A stretch of DNA of 64,000 nt from Erigeron canadensis (lineage: Eukaryota; Streptophyta; Magnoliopsida; Asterales; Asteraceae): positions 16,926,735 to 16,990,734 of the forward strand of contig NC_057769.1 in assembly GCF_010389155.1 (NCBI RefSeq), written 5' to 3'. This document shows positions 32,308-45,225 of this stretch, piece by piece; the stretch's first letter is position 1, and the number at the start of each line of letters is the position of its first letter. Under the pieces are notes generated by a model that was not told where the DNA came from, did no database searches, and saw only the letters and a list, made by a program, of their open reading frames with translations. The translations under genes and the position numbers were made by a program.

Positions 32308-32754
32308 TGTTTGTGGGATGATGGGTGTTTTTAGGCTATTCGTTGACGATTCCCCTATGGTAGAGTTTTAGCTTCTTTATGCCAATCTAGCTAGAATGCG
32401 ATATGTGTGTGATCGACTATTAAGTTGCGCCTTTAGAAGTACTTTCGGATATTCTTTTATAAGGAGAAATATTCTTGGAGGAAAAGTTAAGCCTCTTTAG
32501 GGTTTTCCTAAGTCTTAAGCCAGGGACATAATTTCCCTGATTATCAGTTGGAGATGATAAGAACAAATCCCGAACTTTTAAGGGAGTAATTCCTATCCCT
32601 TTCATTTTACTACGGAAGCCTTCGTTACGGACAGACCTTCGTATCACAACGTAATACTGTAACAAGTTCTGCGTGCCGCTAGGAGGGTATGTGATCAAGC
32701 TCCCAAGTCCAAGGTGATGATTTTTCCCAAATAAGCATTGCGTTGGACTATTCA
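32308..32754 (-). repeat. Putative 3' LTR of Tat-2
   Basis: TGTTTGTGGG...CTATTCA. Similar by eye to the solo LTR at 31432-32029, including the ttttataagga region and the ttagggttttc stretch. On its right is a pyrimidine-rich tract that would be a polypurine tract on the minus strand (ggcttcccc, 32756-32764). Boundaries approximate. Confidence 0.45.
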
Positions 32755-34068
32755 TGGCTTCCCCGTATTCTCCAGGGGTGCATCTTGTAATTTTTCTTAA
32801 CCTCTTAATTAATATTGGTTTGAAAATTAACGAAGGGTGGTAGATGGGCGCGTATCCCTAGGCAAACGATTGACGGGTGTGGATGTCATGCAGTCGCATA
32901 TATAAATTTGGTGTTTTGTTCTTTTTTTTTTCGTCACACAAAAATAATCCCCTTTTTATCTTAGGGTTTCTTCTCTTCATATCCTCCGATCATACCGTTA
33001 GGTACGCGTTTTCTTTCCTTTTTTGCAACTTTTGAATCGACCGCCATTCGGTCGAAACTAGATAAATTTGTTGAAAAATATTTTCCTGGAAAAATGTCGT
33101 CGTTTAAGATCCCCTCTGATGGTGATACTATTCTAACTCCCCATAAGGGTATGTTGGTTTTTATCTCAAATCAATGATTGAGGGCAATGTTAGGTATCCC
33201 TTCACGCCTTTTCTGCTTGGCGTCCTTGATTACATTAATATCCATATTTCCACCATTACCCCTCTTGGTTTGTCTAGGATAGTTGCTTTTGAAGTTATGT
33301 GTAGGGCATATGGTGGTGAGCCATCGCTAGATCTGTTTAGGTATTTTGTTCAAACCTGTCCTTCTAGTGATTGGGTTACAGTAGGTAACCGTTTAAAAAG
33401 TGGTTGCTTTCAAGGGGGGGGGGTCTGGATATTCGTGAGTGGAAAAGCAGTTTTCTTTTCATGAAAGCCTCTTTGATTCCCAGTAGCTATGATTCCTTGA
33501 CTGATAGAAAGTTGTTATGTATCCATAAGAGATATGAGAACCCTTTCCCTGATTATGTTGTTGTTGATTTGTGTCGAGAATTCGATCTTACCCCATAAAA
33601 GTTGTGTTATATCCTGAAGTGATTTTGTATAAAGCAAAAGTGATTGATGTGCTGCCTGGTGGTGTAGATATTGATGGTAAGGGTTTTTGCATAATATTTT
33701 TGCAATCTTATGGCTTTTGGTTTTGACTGAATATTTAATGTTTGCCTTTTGCAAACATGACTTTTAGAAAATTTGTGAGGAAGGGTGTGAAGAAGGTTAC
33801 TATGGTACCTCGTCTCTAGAGGGGCAGGGGAGTGTGTAACAACCGCCTTAGAAATAATTTAAATAAATCCATGATATGTTCTAGTTTCGAATATGTGCTC
33901 ACATGAAGGTCTATTCAATCTTAAATCTTAAATTATAAGACGCGTCTATGGTCTATTGTGATAAGAATATTAGGTTTCAAGACGTAAGCGATTGTATTCA
34001 AGAAATTCTAGTCCGCAAAATGTTCCATTTAGACCCTACATTTATTAGAATCATTAATTATGGGAGAA

Positions 34069-34077
34069 CTATAAAAG
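34069..34077 (+). promoter_or_regulatory. TATA box in chromovirus 5' LTR
   Basis: CTATAAAAG in an otherwise suitable context; the copy in the 3' LTR is at 42092-42100. Transcription would start about 30 bp downstream, before the CT-rich run. Confidence 0.7.
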
Positions 34078-34616
34078 GGTTAGAAAACCCCATTTTCCAT
34101 TTCTTCACCATTTTCTCCCCATCTCACCTCTCTCTCTCTCTCTAAAAACACACAAACATACATTCACCATCTTCACCCACAAAAGTTCATCATTTGATTT
34201 TGAGTTGTTAAACCAAGATTTCTTGCATTTTTAGCTTCCTTGTGATAATCAAAACATATTTCTAGCATCGATTTTCAGGTAACCACAACAAATTTTGAGA
34301 TTTTCATCAAAATAAAAGTTTACTTTTCAAGTGTATGTTCTTGATGATTTGGTCCATTTTTGGTGTAAAAATCGTGCTAAAAGTTAGTGAGGTTTGTGTC
34401 TAAAAGTGGTAAGTAACCTTTTCGTGATCAAATTTGGGTCGTAAACATGTCTTAATCTTCAAAACCCTTGTTTTTGTTAGAACAGTCCCAAATTCGTCCT
34501 AAAAACACTTAAAACGAATTTAGTATCCTAGAAACGAATTTAAGTCTTCCAAAACGAAGTTAAGCTTCAAAACGAACTTAGCAAACGAACTTAAGCTCCA
34601 AACAAACTTAAGTCCT

Positions 34617-34905
34617 CAAACGAATTTAAGGTCAATCTTCGTTCAGATACACCTTACGAATTTAAGGTCTATCTTCATTCAGATACACCTTACGAATTTA
34701 AGGTCTATCTTCGTTCAGATACACCTTACGAATTTAAGGTCTATCTTCGTTCAGATACACCTTACGAACTTAAAGTCTATTTTCGTTCAGATACACCTTA
34801 CAAATTTAAGGTCTATCTTCGTTCAGATACACCTTACGAATTTAAGGTCTATCTTCGTTCAGATACACCTTACGAATTTAAAGTCTATACACCTTACGAA
34901 TTTAA
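34617..34905. repeat. 36-bp minisatellite in 5' LTR
   Basis: About eight copies of a 36-bp unit (cttacgaatttaaggtctat core). The 3' LTR has fewer, at 42640-42845. It lies in the transcribed part of the LTR. Confidence 0.9.
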
Positions 34906-35194
34906 AATCATCAGTACATCAAGGACACTTAGTGAATAAATAATCACGAGAACTAATACATGTATCCATCTATGCTCAATGGTTTGTGATTAGGTTGACA
35001 TCAAGACATACTTGGACTCGAGTAGATATATTTTACTATATCTGTGCTTATACTCTGTGCTCGTAGAACTACGTTGTAGCAGATCACTGTGAGTCTTCGT
35101 AGCCCCTTTTTCTTTACTTATTTCGGGGTGAAAGGAATACTACTCATACTTTTATACATGCCGTAACTACTTTTACTACTCTTCGGCTATTTGA

Positions 35195-35500
35195 CTACTT
35201 GATACTACTAGCCGGTCCTATTGAGGATTGTGTGTGCTCTATTGATACTATTAGCCGGTCCTATTGAGGATTGTGTGTGCTCTATTGATACTACTAGCCG
35301 GTCCTATTGAGGATTGTGTGTGCTCTGTTGATTCTATTGGTCGGTCCTATTGAGGACTGTGTGTGCTCTATTGATACTATTAGCCGGTCCTATTGAGGAT
35401 TGTGTGTGCTCTATTGATACTATTAGCCGGTCCTATTGAGGATTGTGTGTGCTCTATTGGTACTATTAGCCGGTCCTATCGAGGATTGTGTGTGCTTGCT
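35195..35500. repeat. 43-bp minisatellite in 5' LTR
   Basis: Seven copies of a 43-bp unit (agccggtcctattgagga core), matched by seven in the 3' LTR at 43330-43625. Unit variants occur in the same order in both LTRs, as expected when both are copied from one template. Confidence 0.9.
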
Positions 35501-35979
35501 TACTTATGTGCAAGTTGGTCACTAGCCACTACATACTACTTTACACTTGAGATCTATTGACGGCATAAAATGCTTTTATACTACTTGTTTATACTCAAAC
35601 CTACGAACTCACCAACCTTTGTGTTGACTCTTTTAAATATTCCTTTCAGGTAATCAGGCTAATCGTGACTAGGATTCGTAGCATGGGACTCGTAGCAGAC
35701 TTCAGGCTTAGGATTGGAGTTTTGCTTGCATTCTTATGTGATAGATGGCAATATGCCTAACTGTTTCCCCTGCGTGGGAACTTATCTTACTATTTGTTTG
35801 AATGATGTAGAACTTATGTTTGACATTTATGTTTGGGAACTATGATTGTGATTTGAACTATGTAAGCAACTATTTATGTTTAATCTATGCACTCATTTAA
35901 CTTTTCCTATGTGACATCCATGTGCGCGTGTGCTTTATCTTACATCCCGAGTTTTCCGCCTAGTCGGGGTGTTACAGAT

Positions 35980-35991
35980 TGGTATCAGAGC
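35980..35991 (+). other. Primer-binding site of the chromovirus
   Basis: TGGTATCAGAGC, complementary to initiator tRNA-Met, three bases after the LTR end at 35976. Confidence 0.95.
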
Positions 35992-35992
35992 C

Positions 35993-36895
35993 GTGGTTAT
36001 AGTGAATTAGGTGGCTTGCCTAGACTATAACTTAGGAACCGCACGTAGCATGCATGATAGGAATTATGTGTGCATTCAAACTCTATGGATTTTATCTATA
36101 TTTGCGATATTCATGCTATTATACTCATTCATGCGCAGACCCTAGAACCATGCTACCTTGCCATGTGTACTCATGCTATTGGTATTCGATCTATGAGATG
36201 TGTTAAATTTAAATAATAATAATAAATTAGCGATATGAAGTGTTGTTAGCAAGGAAGTTTGGCGATATATCATCACAGAAAAGACTGATCAACTTTTCGC
36301 ATGTGGTATATTTTCTATGGACTTGATGGCAACATGGATCGTTCCCTAGATGGTTAGAGTGTGGTAGCAACTCTGGCATGTTCAATAGGTATTGGTCGGG
36401 TGGAGGGTTAGCCGCTGGTACACCCTGTATACTTACCTTTGCCAATATCTAGGGAGCATGTCAGTACCGTGAGCCGACCTTGCATTGGATGTACTAGAGG
36501 TGTGGAGGGTTAGCCGCTGGTACACCCTGTATACATACACCGCTAGTGCAACGGATGTAGGTGTTAGATCCGGACCACACTTTGGCTGTCGAAAAGTAAT
36601 CGGAATTAAAAATTTTCATTTAAGTTGGAAATGGTTGTAGTATTCATCTTGCAAACTATCTTTCATGAAACGAAGATTCTATTGTAATATTACTCTGTGC
36701 TGCATGATTGATATTGATGATAATGTTCACTTTTCAGACATAATGCTCAATCTCTTGAATTACATGTGATATTGAAAGTAAAATGTTTAGGATTCTAGAA
36801 AACTAACACGAGTGTGTTGAGAGTGCGTAATTGACGTCGAACCCGTCTTTTCCTTCATTCTAACGCCGAACCCGTCTTTTCCTAATATAGGAAAA
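35993..36895 (+). other. Untranslated leader of the chromovirus
   Basis: About 900 bp without a coding frame. A near-exact direct repeat of about 33 bp (ggagggttagccgctggtac core) occurs at about 36405-36437 and 36498-36531. Possible RNA structure or packaging region; inference only. Confidence 0.6.
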
Positions 36896-39800
36896 ATGGT
36901 GCGAACAAGAGCAAACCCGAATGTCGAAGCACAAGATAATGGTGTTGGTCGTGGTAACCCTGGAGGTGGTCGTGGCAACCCGAGAGGAGGTCGTGGAGGG
37001 CAGCAAGGAAGAGGTCGTGGTGGTCGTGGTGATGGCATGGGTTATGGCGAGAACCCAGATTTAGCTACTATCATTGCAGAACAGTTAGCAGCTTCAATGC
37101 CTACTATCATCGAACAAGTGACTGCTGCAATGGGTGCTGCCCCGAACCAGAACCGAAGAGCACCTGAAGTTGAAGTTGAACCTGTAAGAGTTGCACCGCA
37201 ACAAGTAAATCAAGAACCAGAGAACTTTGACCCCGAAGTGGAGTTTGTTGATGATGGTGTGTATGTGGGCCCTGGACCCAGAAGAATTCCTAGAAATGAT
37301 GAGTATGCTATGGGGAGAAGAGGTTGCAGTTACACCGAGTTTAAGAAGTGTGGCCCCCCAGATTATAACGGGAAAGGAGGAGCTGGTGTGTTTATGAAGT
37401 GGTTGGAGAAGTTGGAAGCAGTCATGGACATAAGTGAATGTCCATCTCATCAGAGGGTAAGGTTCACTGGAGGTTCATTCACCGATGATGCACTGTCATG
37501 GTGGAATACATTGTTAAGAGCCCGTGGAAGAACTACTACTTTCGAGACACCATGGGATCAGTTTAAAGAGATGATGAAGAACCGATTTTGTCCACTAAAT
37601 GAGATGCAGAAGATTGAGCAAGAGTTTTGGCACCATACCATGGTGGGATCTGGCCATGCAGAGTATACTAGCAAGTTTCAAGAGTTGGCTAGATTGGTAC
37701 CACATTTGGTGACTTCTGAGTCAAAGTTGATTGAGAGATACATCTATGGTCTCATTCCTCAGATCCGTAACATCCTGACTGGCATTCCCCCTTACTCGAT
37801 TGAAGAAGCAATTCGAAGAACCAGTGCCATGACTGATGACTTGGTTAGGGCTGGGACACTGACAAGGTCTGCAGAGAAGAAGAGAGACTTTGGTGAACCC
37901 AGTAAAAGAAGGGACTTCAGAGCTGACAAGAGGGTCAGAGTTGGAAAAGTGTTTGCAGCAGTTGAGTCGGGGCAGAAGGCGTATGTTGGCCAATTTCCAC
38001 AGTGTGCTACTTGTACTTATCATCATTCAACAGCAGTGCCATGCCGATTTTGTCAGAATTGTCAGAAGTTTGGACATTTGGCTAGAGATTGCAGGATTGC
38101 CAGAGCTCCAGCAGCACCACCTCGTGTAGCACCGTTGAACGCTAGAAACCCACCAGTCAATCGCGGAGGATGCTACGAGTGCGGTAGCACTGATCACTAC
38201 CGGAATGTTTGCCCAAGAGTTGCTAGACGACCCATTCCAGCCGTAGCTAATCAGAATCCATTGCAGATTGCAGCACCAAATCCTCCCAGAGTTAACCAAG
38301 CCCAGCAGGCCAGGGGCCGAGTCTTTGCCTTGAACGCATTAGAAGCTGCTAACGATCCTAACGTTGTCACGGGTACATTTCTCTTAAATAATCATCTAGC
38401 TACTGTGTTATTCGATACGGGTGCCGACCATAGTTTTATCTCCACTAACTTCGTGTGTATTATTAACGTGAAACCCATCCGTACTCATGCTTGCTATGAA
38501 ATAGAGGTAGCTAGTGGTGAAACCTCTAAACTTGACAAATTTGTGCCTAAATGTGTGTTAACACTAGATACTAATTCATACTATATAGATCTAATCTTGT
38601 TTGAAATGGGTAGCTTCGATGTAATAGTAGGGATGGATTGGTTATCCCGGGTAGATGCAACCATTGTATGTCGTGCAAAAATTCTTAGAATCCCCTTAAG
38701 TGGGGGAGAGGTATTAGAAATTCAAAGCGAGAGACCCGAGTCACACAAACAGATCCTGATGAGCACAACGACTGAAGTAACCAAACTAGCTGATATACCA
38801 ATAGTTCGTGAATTTCCCGATGTCTTTCCTGATGACATCCAGGGATTACCCCAGTCTCGCCAAGTCGAATTCCGAATCGATCTCATTCCTGACGCTATGC
38901 CGGTAGCAAAGACACCATATCGTTTAGCACCTTTTGAAATGCAAGAACTCGAGTCACAGTTGCAAGAGTTACAAGATAAGGGATTCATTCGACCAAGTTC
39001 ATCGCCATGGGGCGCACCGATACTGTTTGTAAAGAAGAAGGACGGATCTTTTCGCATGTGCATTGATTATCGTGAGCTCAACAAGTTAACCATTAAGAAT
39101 CGATATCCTTTACCGCGCATCGATGATTTGTTTGATCAGTTGCAACGCGCAAAGTACTTCTCAAAAATCGATCTTCGATCGGGCTATCATCAGTTAAGAG
39201 TTCGTGAAGAAGACGTATCGAAAACGGCATTTAGCACGAGATACGGGCACTTTGAGTTCTTAGTGATGCCTTTCGGTCTAACGAACGCGCCCGCCGTTTT
39301 CATGGATCTCATGAACCGCGTATGTAGACCCTACCTTGATAAATTCATCATCGTATTCATCGACAACATCCTCATTTATTCCAAAACGAAGCAAGAGCAT
39401 GAAGTGCACTTGAGAAAAGCATTAGAACTTCTGAGAGCTGAAAAGTTGTACGGGAAGTTTTCAAAATGTGAATTTTGGTTGGAGGAAGTAAAGTTTTTGG
39501 GCCATGTAGTTGACAAGGATGGAATCAAGGTCGACCCCAGTAAAATAGAAGCAGTAGAGAATTGGGGAAGGCCAGAGACACCGACAGAGATCAGACAATT
39601 TCTTGGTTTAGCAGGCTACTACCGACGATTTATCGAGAACTTCTCAAAGATCGCACAACCTCTTACACTGTTGACGCATAAAGATAGAAGTTTCGAATGG
39701 AGAGAGAAACAAGAAGAAGCTTTCAGAATCTTGAAAGAGAAGTTATGTAATGCACCAGTCTTAAGTCTTCCTGAAGGGACCGATGATTTTATCGTTTATT

Positions 39801-41617
39801 GCGACGCGTCGGGTCAAGGCTTAGGATGTGTGCTGATGCAGCGAGGCAAGGTCATTGCATATGCCTCACATCAACTGAAGATTCATGAGAAGAATTATAC
39901 GACACACGATTTGGAGTTGGGAGCTATCGTTTTTGCACTCAAGTGTTGGAGACATTATCTATACGGGACAAAGAGTGTGATCTACACTGACCATAAGAGC
40001 CTTCAGCATATCTTCACTCAGAAAGACCTTAATATGCGCCAGAGACGATGGCTAGAGTTGTTTAGCGACTACGATTGTGAGATTCAATACCATCCCGGAA
40101 AGGCAAATGTAGTAGCAGACGCCTTGAGTAGGAAGGAGAGGGTTAGACCAAGACGAATTAGAGCCATGAGCATTACCGTGCACAACAGTCTGAAGGATAG
40201 GATTATTGGGGCACAAGTAGAAGCAAACAAGAAAGAGAACATTGATAAAGAAGGGCTTGGAGGTATGATAGAACGGTTTACTCAAAGAAATGATGGAGGA
40301 CTGTACTTTTGTGATCGGATGTGGATACCACTGCACGGAGGACTAAGGAAACTGATAATGGATGAAGCGCACAAGGCAGGATACTCTATACACCCGGGGA
40401 TAGATAAGATGTATCAAGACTTGCAAGATTTATTTTGGTGGCCAGGGATGAAGAGCGATGTGGCAGTTTACATGAGCAAGTGTCTAACGTGTTTGAGAGT
40501 TAAAGCAAAACATAAGAAGCCAGGAGGACTACTAACACAACCAGAGCTTCCCAGCTGGAAGTGGGAGAAGATCACTATGGATTTTGTCACGAAGTTACCA
40601 AGAACGAGTAGTGGTAAAGATGCTATATGGGTGGTGGTAGATCAACTGACCAAGTCAGCGCATTTCATACCTATACGTGAAGATTATTCTATGGAGCAGT
40701 ATGCACGTCTGTATCTTAAAGAGATTGTAGCTAAACACGGTGTCCCTGTATCAATCATTAGTGATAGGGATAGTCGATTTACCTCAGGATTTTGGAGATC
40801 ATTACAACGAGCTTTGGGAACGCGAATCGATATGAGCACAGCCTACCATCCGCAGTCAGATGGACAGAGTGAGAGAACGATTCAGACACTTGAAGACATG
40901 CTAAGAGCCTGTGTCATAGACTTTGGAGGAAGTTGGGACACTCATCTCCCGTTAGTCGAATTCTCGTATAACAATAGTTATCACGCAAGTATCGGGTGTC
41001 CACCTTATGAGGTTTTGTACGGAAGGAAATGTCGATCTCCACTTGCATGGCATGAAGTTGGAGACATGCAACTAATAGGTCCAGAGATCATCCTCGAAAC
41101 TACTGAAAGAGTCGCTCAAATCAAGGAGAATCTACTGAAAGCAAGAGACAGACAAAAGAAATATGCAGACAACCGAAGAAAACCCCTAGAGTTTCAGGTG
41201 GGTGATCGAGTAATGCTTAAAGTTTCGCCATGGAAGGGCGTGGTCAGATTCATAAAGAGAGGGAAACTAGCTCCAAGATATGTTGGACCGTTTGAGATCG
41301 TAGAGCGCATTGGTGCAGTAGCCTACCGTTTGAAACTTCCCCAAGAGCTAAGTAACGTACACGATGTCTTCCACGTATCGAACCTCAAGAAGTGCCTAGC
41401 CGATGAGACAACATATGTTCCTTTGAACGAGATACGAGTAGACAGTAACCTAACCTTCAAGGAAGAACCCGTGGAAATTCTAGAACGAATAGTCAAAAAG
41501 CTCAAGAGACATAAGTATACTATGGTGAAGGTTCGTTGGAACTCCCGTAGAGGTCCAGAATTCACTTGGGAACGAGAAGATCAGATGAAGCTTAAGTATC
41601 CGCATCTATTCGCTTAA
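36896..41617 (+). CDS. Chromovirus Gag-Pol polyprotein, RT motif FIDN
   Basis: 1573 codons with no stop, starting at the first ATG after the leader. Order: Gly/Arg-rich N terminus (about 1-50), Gag capsid-like domain (about 135-290), two CCHC knuckles (about 386-399 and 425-438), aspartic protease with D-T-G-A (about 506), RT (about 700-880), RNase H with D, E, D, D residues present (about 965-1075), integrase H2C2 zinc finger (about 1155-1200), integrase core with D1229, D1290 and E1326 (D-D35E spacing), degenerate chromodomain-like C terminus (about 1528-1573). The RT active site reads F-I-D-N: GAC 39362-39364 is intact but the next codon (39365-39367, residue 824) is AAC for Asn where Asp is expected. 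Replacing that metal-binding Asp would abolish or greatly weaken polymerisation, so the copy is probably non-autonomous despite its open frame. Confidence 0.95.
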   Translation: MVRTRANPNVEAQDNGVGRGNPGGGRGNPRGGRGGQQGRGRGGRGDGMGYGENPDLATIIAEQLAASMPTIIEQVTAAMGAAPNQNRRAPEVEVEPVRVAPQQVNQEPENFDPEVEFVDDGVYVGPGPRRIPRNDEYAMGRRGCSYTEFKKCGPPDYNGKGGAGVFMKWLEKLEAVMDISECPSHQRVRFTGGSFTDDALSWWNTLLRARGRTTTFETPWDQFKEMMKNRFCPLNEMQKIEQEFWHHTMVGSGHAEYTSKFQELARLVPHLVTSESKLIERYIYGLIPQIRNILTGIPPYSIEEAIRRTSAMTDDLVRAGTLTRSAEKKRDFGEPSKRRDFRADKRVRVGKVFAAVESGQKAYVGQFPQCATCTYHHSTAVPCRFCQNCQKFGHLARDCRIARAPAAPPRVAPLNARNPPVNRGGCYECGSTDHYRNVCPRVARRPIPAVANQNPLQIAAPNPPRVNQAQQARGRVFALNALEAANDPNVVTGTFLLNNHLATVLFDTGADHSFISTNFVCIINVKPIRTHACYEIEVASGETSKLDKFVPKCVLTLDTNSYYIDLILFEMGSFDVIVGMDWLSRVDATIVCRAKILRIPLSGGEVLEIQSERPESHKQILMSTTTEVTKLADIPIVREFPDVFPDDIQGLPQSRQVEFRIDLIPDAMPVAKTPYRLAPFEMQELESQLQELQDKGFIRPSSSPWGAPILFVKKKDGSFRMCIDYRELNKLTIKNRYPLPRIDDLFDQLQRAKYFSKIDLRSGYHQLRVREEDVSKTAFSTRYGHFEFLVMPFGLTNAPAVFMDLMNRVCRPYLDKFIIVFIDNILIYSKTKQEHEVHLRKALELLRAEKLYGKFSKCEFWLEEVKFLGHVVDKDGIKVDPSKIEAVENWGRPETPTEIRQFLGLAGYYRRFIENFSKIAQPLTLLTHKDRSFEWREKQEEAFRILKEKLCNAPVLSLPEGTDDFIVYCDASGQGLGCVLMQRGKVIAYASHQLKIHEKNYTTHDLELGAIVFALKCWRHYLYGTKSVIYTDHKSLQHIFTQKDLNMRQRRWLELFSDYDCEIQYHPGKANVVADALSRKERVRPRRIRAMSITVHNSLKDRIIGAQVEANKKENIDKEGLGGMIERFTQRNDGGLYFCDRMWIPLHGGLRKLIMDEAHKAGYSIHPGIDKMYQDLQDLFWWPGMKSDVAVYMSKCLTCLRVKAKHKKPGGLLTQPELPSWKWEKITMDFVTKLPRTSSGKDAIWVVVDQLTKSAHFIPIREDYSMEQYARLYLKEIVAKHGVPVSIISDRDSRFTSGFWRSLQRALGTRIDMSTAYHPQSDGQSERTIQTLEDMLRACVIDFGGSWDTHLPLVEFSYNNSYHASIGCPPYEVLYGRKCRSPLAWHEVGDMQLIGPEIILETTERVAQIKENLLKARDRQKKYADNRRKPLEFQVGDRVMLKVSPWKGVVRFIKRGKLAPRYVGPFEIVERIGAVAYRLKLPQELSNVHDVFHVSNLKKCLADETTYVPLNEIRVDSNLTFKEEPVEILERIVKKLKRHKYTMVKVRWNSRRGPEFTWEREDQMKLKYPHLFA

Positions 41618-41846
41618 CGTATTATCCTAGTCTAGCAAGTAAACTTAAGGACTTAGTTCCTAACTTGATACTTGATGCTTATTATGCAATATGATATTTG
41701 GAAAACTCAATGTGAAGCATGCTACTTGTTACTCTTGATGCAAATACACTTAGCACTAAACATGCAATCTAATACTTGTAAACTTGGGGTGCAAGCGAAG
41801 CATGAAACATGATGTGTAAATTCGAATTTCGGGACACAATTCCTTA

Positions 41847-41858
41847 AGTGGGGGAGAA
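41847..41858 (+). other. Polypurine tract of the chromovirus
   Basis: AAGTGGGGGAGAA-type purine run directly before the 3' LTR start at 41859; primer for plus-strand DNA. Confidence 0.85.
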
Positions 41859-44106
41859 TGTAACAACCGCCTTAGAAATAATTTAAATAAATCCATGATA
41901 TGTTCTAGTTTCGAATATGTGCTCACATGAAGGTCTATTCAATCTTAAATCTTAAATTATAAGACGCGTCTATGGTCTATTGTGATAAGAATATTAGGTT
42001 TCAAGACGTAAGCGATTGTATTCAAGAAATTCTAGTCCGAAAATGTTCCATTTAGACCCTACATTTATTAGAATCATTAATTATGGGAGAACTATAAAAG
42101 GGTTAGAAAACCCCATTTTCCATTTCTTCACCATTTTCTCCCCATCTCACCTCTCTCTCTCTCTCTAAAAACACACAAACATACATTCACCATCTTCACC
42201 CACAAAAATTCATCATTTGATTTTGAGTTGTTAAACCAAGATTTCTTGCATTTTTAGCTTCCTTGTGATAATCAAAACATATTTCTAGCATCGATTTTCA
42301 GGTAACCACAACAAATTTTGAGATTTTCATCAAAATAAAAGTTTACTTTTCAAGTGTATGTTCTTGATGATTTGGTCCATTTTTGGTGTAAAAATCGTGT
42401 TAAAAGTTAGTGAGGTTTGTGTCTAAAAGTGGTTAGTAACCTTTTCGTGATCAAATTTGGGTCGTAAACATGTCTTAATCTTCAAAACCCTCGTTTTTGT
42501 TAGAACAGTCCCAAATTCGTCCTAAAAGCACTTAAAACGAATTTAGTATCCTAGAAACGAATTTAAGTCTTCCAAAACGAAGTTAAGCTTCAAAACGAAC
42601 TTAGCAAACGAACTTAAGCTCCAAACAAACTTAAGTCCTCAAATGAATTTAAGGTCTATCTTCGTTCAGATACACCTTACGAATTTAAGGTCTATCTTCG
42701 TTCAGATACACCTTACGAATTTAAGGTCTATCTTCGTTCAGATACACCTTACGAACTTAAAGTCTATTTTCGTTCAGATACACCTTACGAATTTAAGGTC
42801 TATCTTCGTTCAGATACACCTTACGAATTTAAAGTCTATTTTCGTTAGTTGTAGAAATCAGATTTTTATACTTAGTTGTAATCCAAGTCTATCATGTTCA
42901 AGGAAACCTTAATTAAGGTATAATCAAGACATATTCGATCTTGTTTATCAAGTGCGAGTTCAAAGACGTTCATTACGAGTCTAGTGTATGAAAAACACTG
43001 TTGAGTCAAACATTTAAAGATCTTTAGTGAACCAAATCATCAGTACATCAAGGACACTTAGTGAATAAATAATCACGAGAACTAATACATGTATCCATCT
43101 ATGCTCAATGGTTTGTGATTAGGTTGACATCAAGACATACTTGGACTCGAGTAGATATATTTTACTATATCTATGCTTATACTCTGTGCTCGTAGAACTA
43201 CGTTGTAGCAGATCACTGTGAGTCTTCGTAGCCCCTTTTTCTTTACTTATTTCAGGGTGAAAGGAATACTACTCATGCTTTTATACATGCCGTAACTACT
43301 TTTACTACTCTTCGGCTATTTGACTACTTGATACTACTAGCCAGTCCTATTGAGGTTTGTGTGTGCTCTATTGATACTATTAGCCGGTCCTATTGAGGAT
43401 TGTGTGTGCTCTATTGATACTACTAGCCGGTCCTATTGAGGATTGTGTGTGCTCTGTTGATACTATTGGCCGGTCCTATTGAGGACTGTGTGTGCTCTAT
43501 TGATACTATTAGCCGGTCCTATTGAGGATTGTGTGTGCTCTATTGATACTATTAGCCGGTCCTATTGAGGATTGTGTGTGCTCTATTGGTACTATTAGCC
43601 GGTCCTATCGAGGATTGTGTGTGCTTGCTTACTTATGTGCAAGTTGGTCACTAGCCACTACATACTACTTTACACTTGAGATCTATTGACGGCATAAAAT
43701 GCTTTTATACTACTTGTTTATACTCAAACCTACGAACTCACCAACCTTTGTGTTGACTCTTTTAAATATTCCTTTCAGGTAATCAGGCTAATCGTGACTA
43801 GGATTCGTAGCATGGGACTCGTAGCAGACTTCAGGGTTAGGATTTGGAGTTTTGCTTGCATTCTTATGTGATAGATGGCAATATGCCTAACTGTTTCCCC
43901 TGCGTGGGAACTTATCTTACTATTTGTTTGAATGATGTAGAACTTATGTTTGACATTTATGTTTGGGAACTATGATTGTGATTTGAACTATGTAAGCAAC
44001 TATTTATGTTTAATCTATGCACTCATTTAACTTTTCCTATGTAACATCCATGTGCGCGTGTGCTTTATCTTACATCCCGAGTTTTCCGCCTAGTCGGGGT
44101 GTTACA
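41859..44106 (+). repeat. 3' LTR of the chromovirus
   Basis: 2248 bp, same ends as the 5' LTR and followed by the GAGTG duplication. It retains a ~190-bp stretch (about 42840-43030) missing from the 5' LTR. Scattered single-base differences only. Confidence 0.97.
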
Positions 44107-45225
44107 GAGTGGCATTGCTGGTGCTCCTTATCAGGATGTTGGTTCATCTGGTGTTCGTGATGGACCCCTTCAGGTGTCTAGTGCTCTAACCCACCCATCT
44201 TGACTATCGATGTGTCTGAGGTTGAAATTATTAAAGCTTTTGCTGCTGATAAGAAGAAAAAGAAAAAGGAGGTCCCTGGCTCGGTATGCCTCAATCTGTT
44301 GCAGGTCGCCTGAAGAGAAGAAAAGTTGGTGATTATGCCAAGTCTATCGAGTTCCGCACGCCTTTTGCCCTGAGGACAGGTTCAATTTTTTTCCTTTTTG
44401 TATTCCTAAAGTTTGCTTTTTCTGTAATATTTTGTGTAACAAGCAAGTACTGCAGATTTCCATGACCAGGAAATTCTCAGCTGGTTAGATGGTGAGGAGA
44501 AGAATGTTGAAGATGTGAAGAAGATAGACAACATGGATAATGAGTCATTCCTTCGTGTCTTCAAGAAAGATCACAAATTTCATTCTTATCTTGATGTTGT
44601 TGTTGCTAGGTGTTTCTCTAGGATGTCCATTGATCTTAGGTCCAAGAGCTTAGAGGTGCAGTCTTAGTCAGCCACCGTTGAAGATCTTAGGGCTAGGGAG
44701 GCCAAATTTATTACCATCGTTGAGTCATCTGACATTGTCCAGGATTTAAAGTAGAAGATAAACATGCTAAAAGCTGATGCGGTTGTTCATGAGGAGGTTG
44801 TTTCAAAGTTGCAACAATAGTATAATACAGAACGTGAGGGTAGCAGGTTGTTGCGTGAGCAGGTTGTTGCGTTGAAGGATGATCGAGTCAGGTTAGTTAC
44901 AGAGGTGGTTCCTCATGTGAGTAGGTCCTTGTTATACAGTGATGAAGTTGGTCAGCTTTTGGGAGAAATAACTTCGGCTGAAAGGGCTGATGAGAGGTCT
45001 ATTGTGTTAGAAGAATTCGCTGCTGAAAGTAAGTGTGATTTGTAATGCACGGGAGATCTTATCGTGAATGCCTGTCATGACCTTAATGTTGCCGACCAGA
45101 ATTGGAAGGATACTATCTTTGCTTACCTGGAGAAGGTGGTAGTTGATCCCAATGCTGCTGTCGATGACCTGCTCAAGATTGTTCCTGACTCGATTCATCT
45201 TGAAGTTGTTGTTGACCCTAAGTGA

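Larger units (their letters stand above)
33835..35976 (+). repeat. 5' LTR of the chromovirus
   Basis: TGTAACAACCGCC...GGGGTGTTACA. Contains a TATA box, CT-microsatellite, a 36-bp and a 43-bp minisatellite. Relative to the 3' LTR it lacks about 190 bp after the 36-bp repeats (compare 42840-43030) but has more repeat units. Confidence 0.97.
33835..44106 (+). mobile_element. Nearly complete Ty3/Gypsy chromovirus
   Basis: 10272 bp with two long LTRs (2142 and 2248 bp), tRNA-Met primer-binding site, one uninterrupted gag-pol frame and a polypurine tract. The target duplication GAGTG is exact (33830-33834 and 44107-44111). The long LTRs, primer type and degenerate chromodomain suggest the Tekay/Del group. 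LTRs are almost identical outside their minisatellites, so it is the youngest insertion that can be dated here. It interrupts the antisense extra ORF. Confidence 0.97.
33094..45225 (+). pseudogene. Extra ORF, putative gypsy-type transposon domain (PF04195-like), split
   Basis: The upstream part (33094-33834) follows a TATA-like signal (gcatatataaatttgg near 32897) and encodes a region with F-x-L-G-V-L-D-Y-x-x-I-H-I-S and P-L-G-x-x-R-I-V-x-F-E-V-x-C-R-A motifs, as in plant proteins labelled putative gypsy-type transposon. A long G run (33415-33423) causes a frameshift. The downstream part (44112-45225) encodes a Lys-rich linker, a coiled coil (open 44848-45045) and a C-terminal V-D-P-type tail with several stops. 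The chromovirus 33835-44106 separates the halves. Function of the family is unknown. Confidence 0.6.

Noticed and set aside
36787..37038. Pro-rich minus-strand frame over the chromovirus start
   Set aside because: Antisense shadow of the Gly/Arg-rich Gag N terminus.
42643..42912. Open frame with a perfectly repeated 12-residue unit
   Set aside because: It is simply the 36-bp LTR minisatellite read in frame (36 is a multiple of 3) and lies in the 3' LTR.
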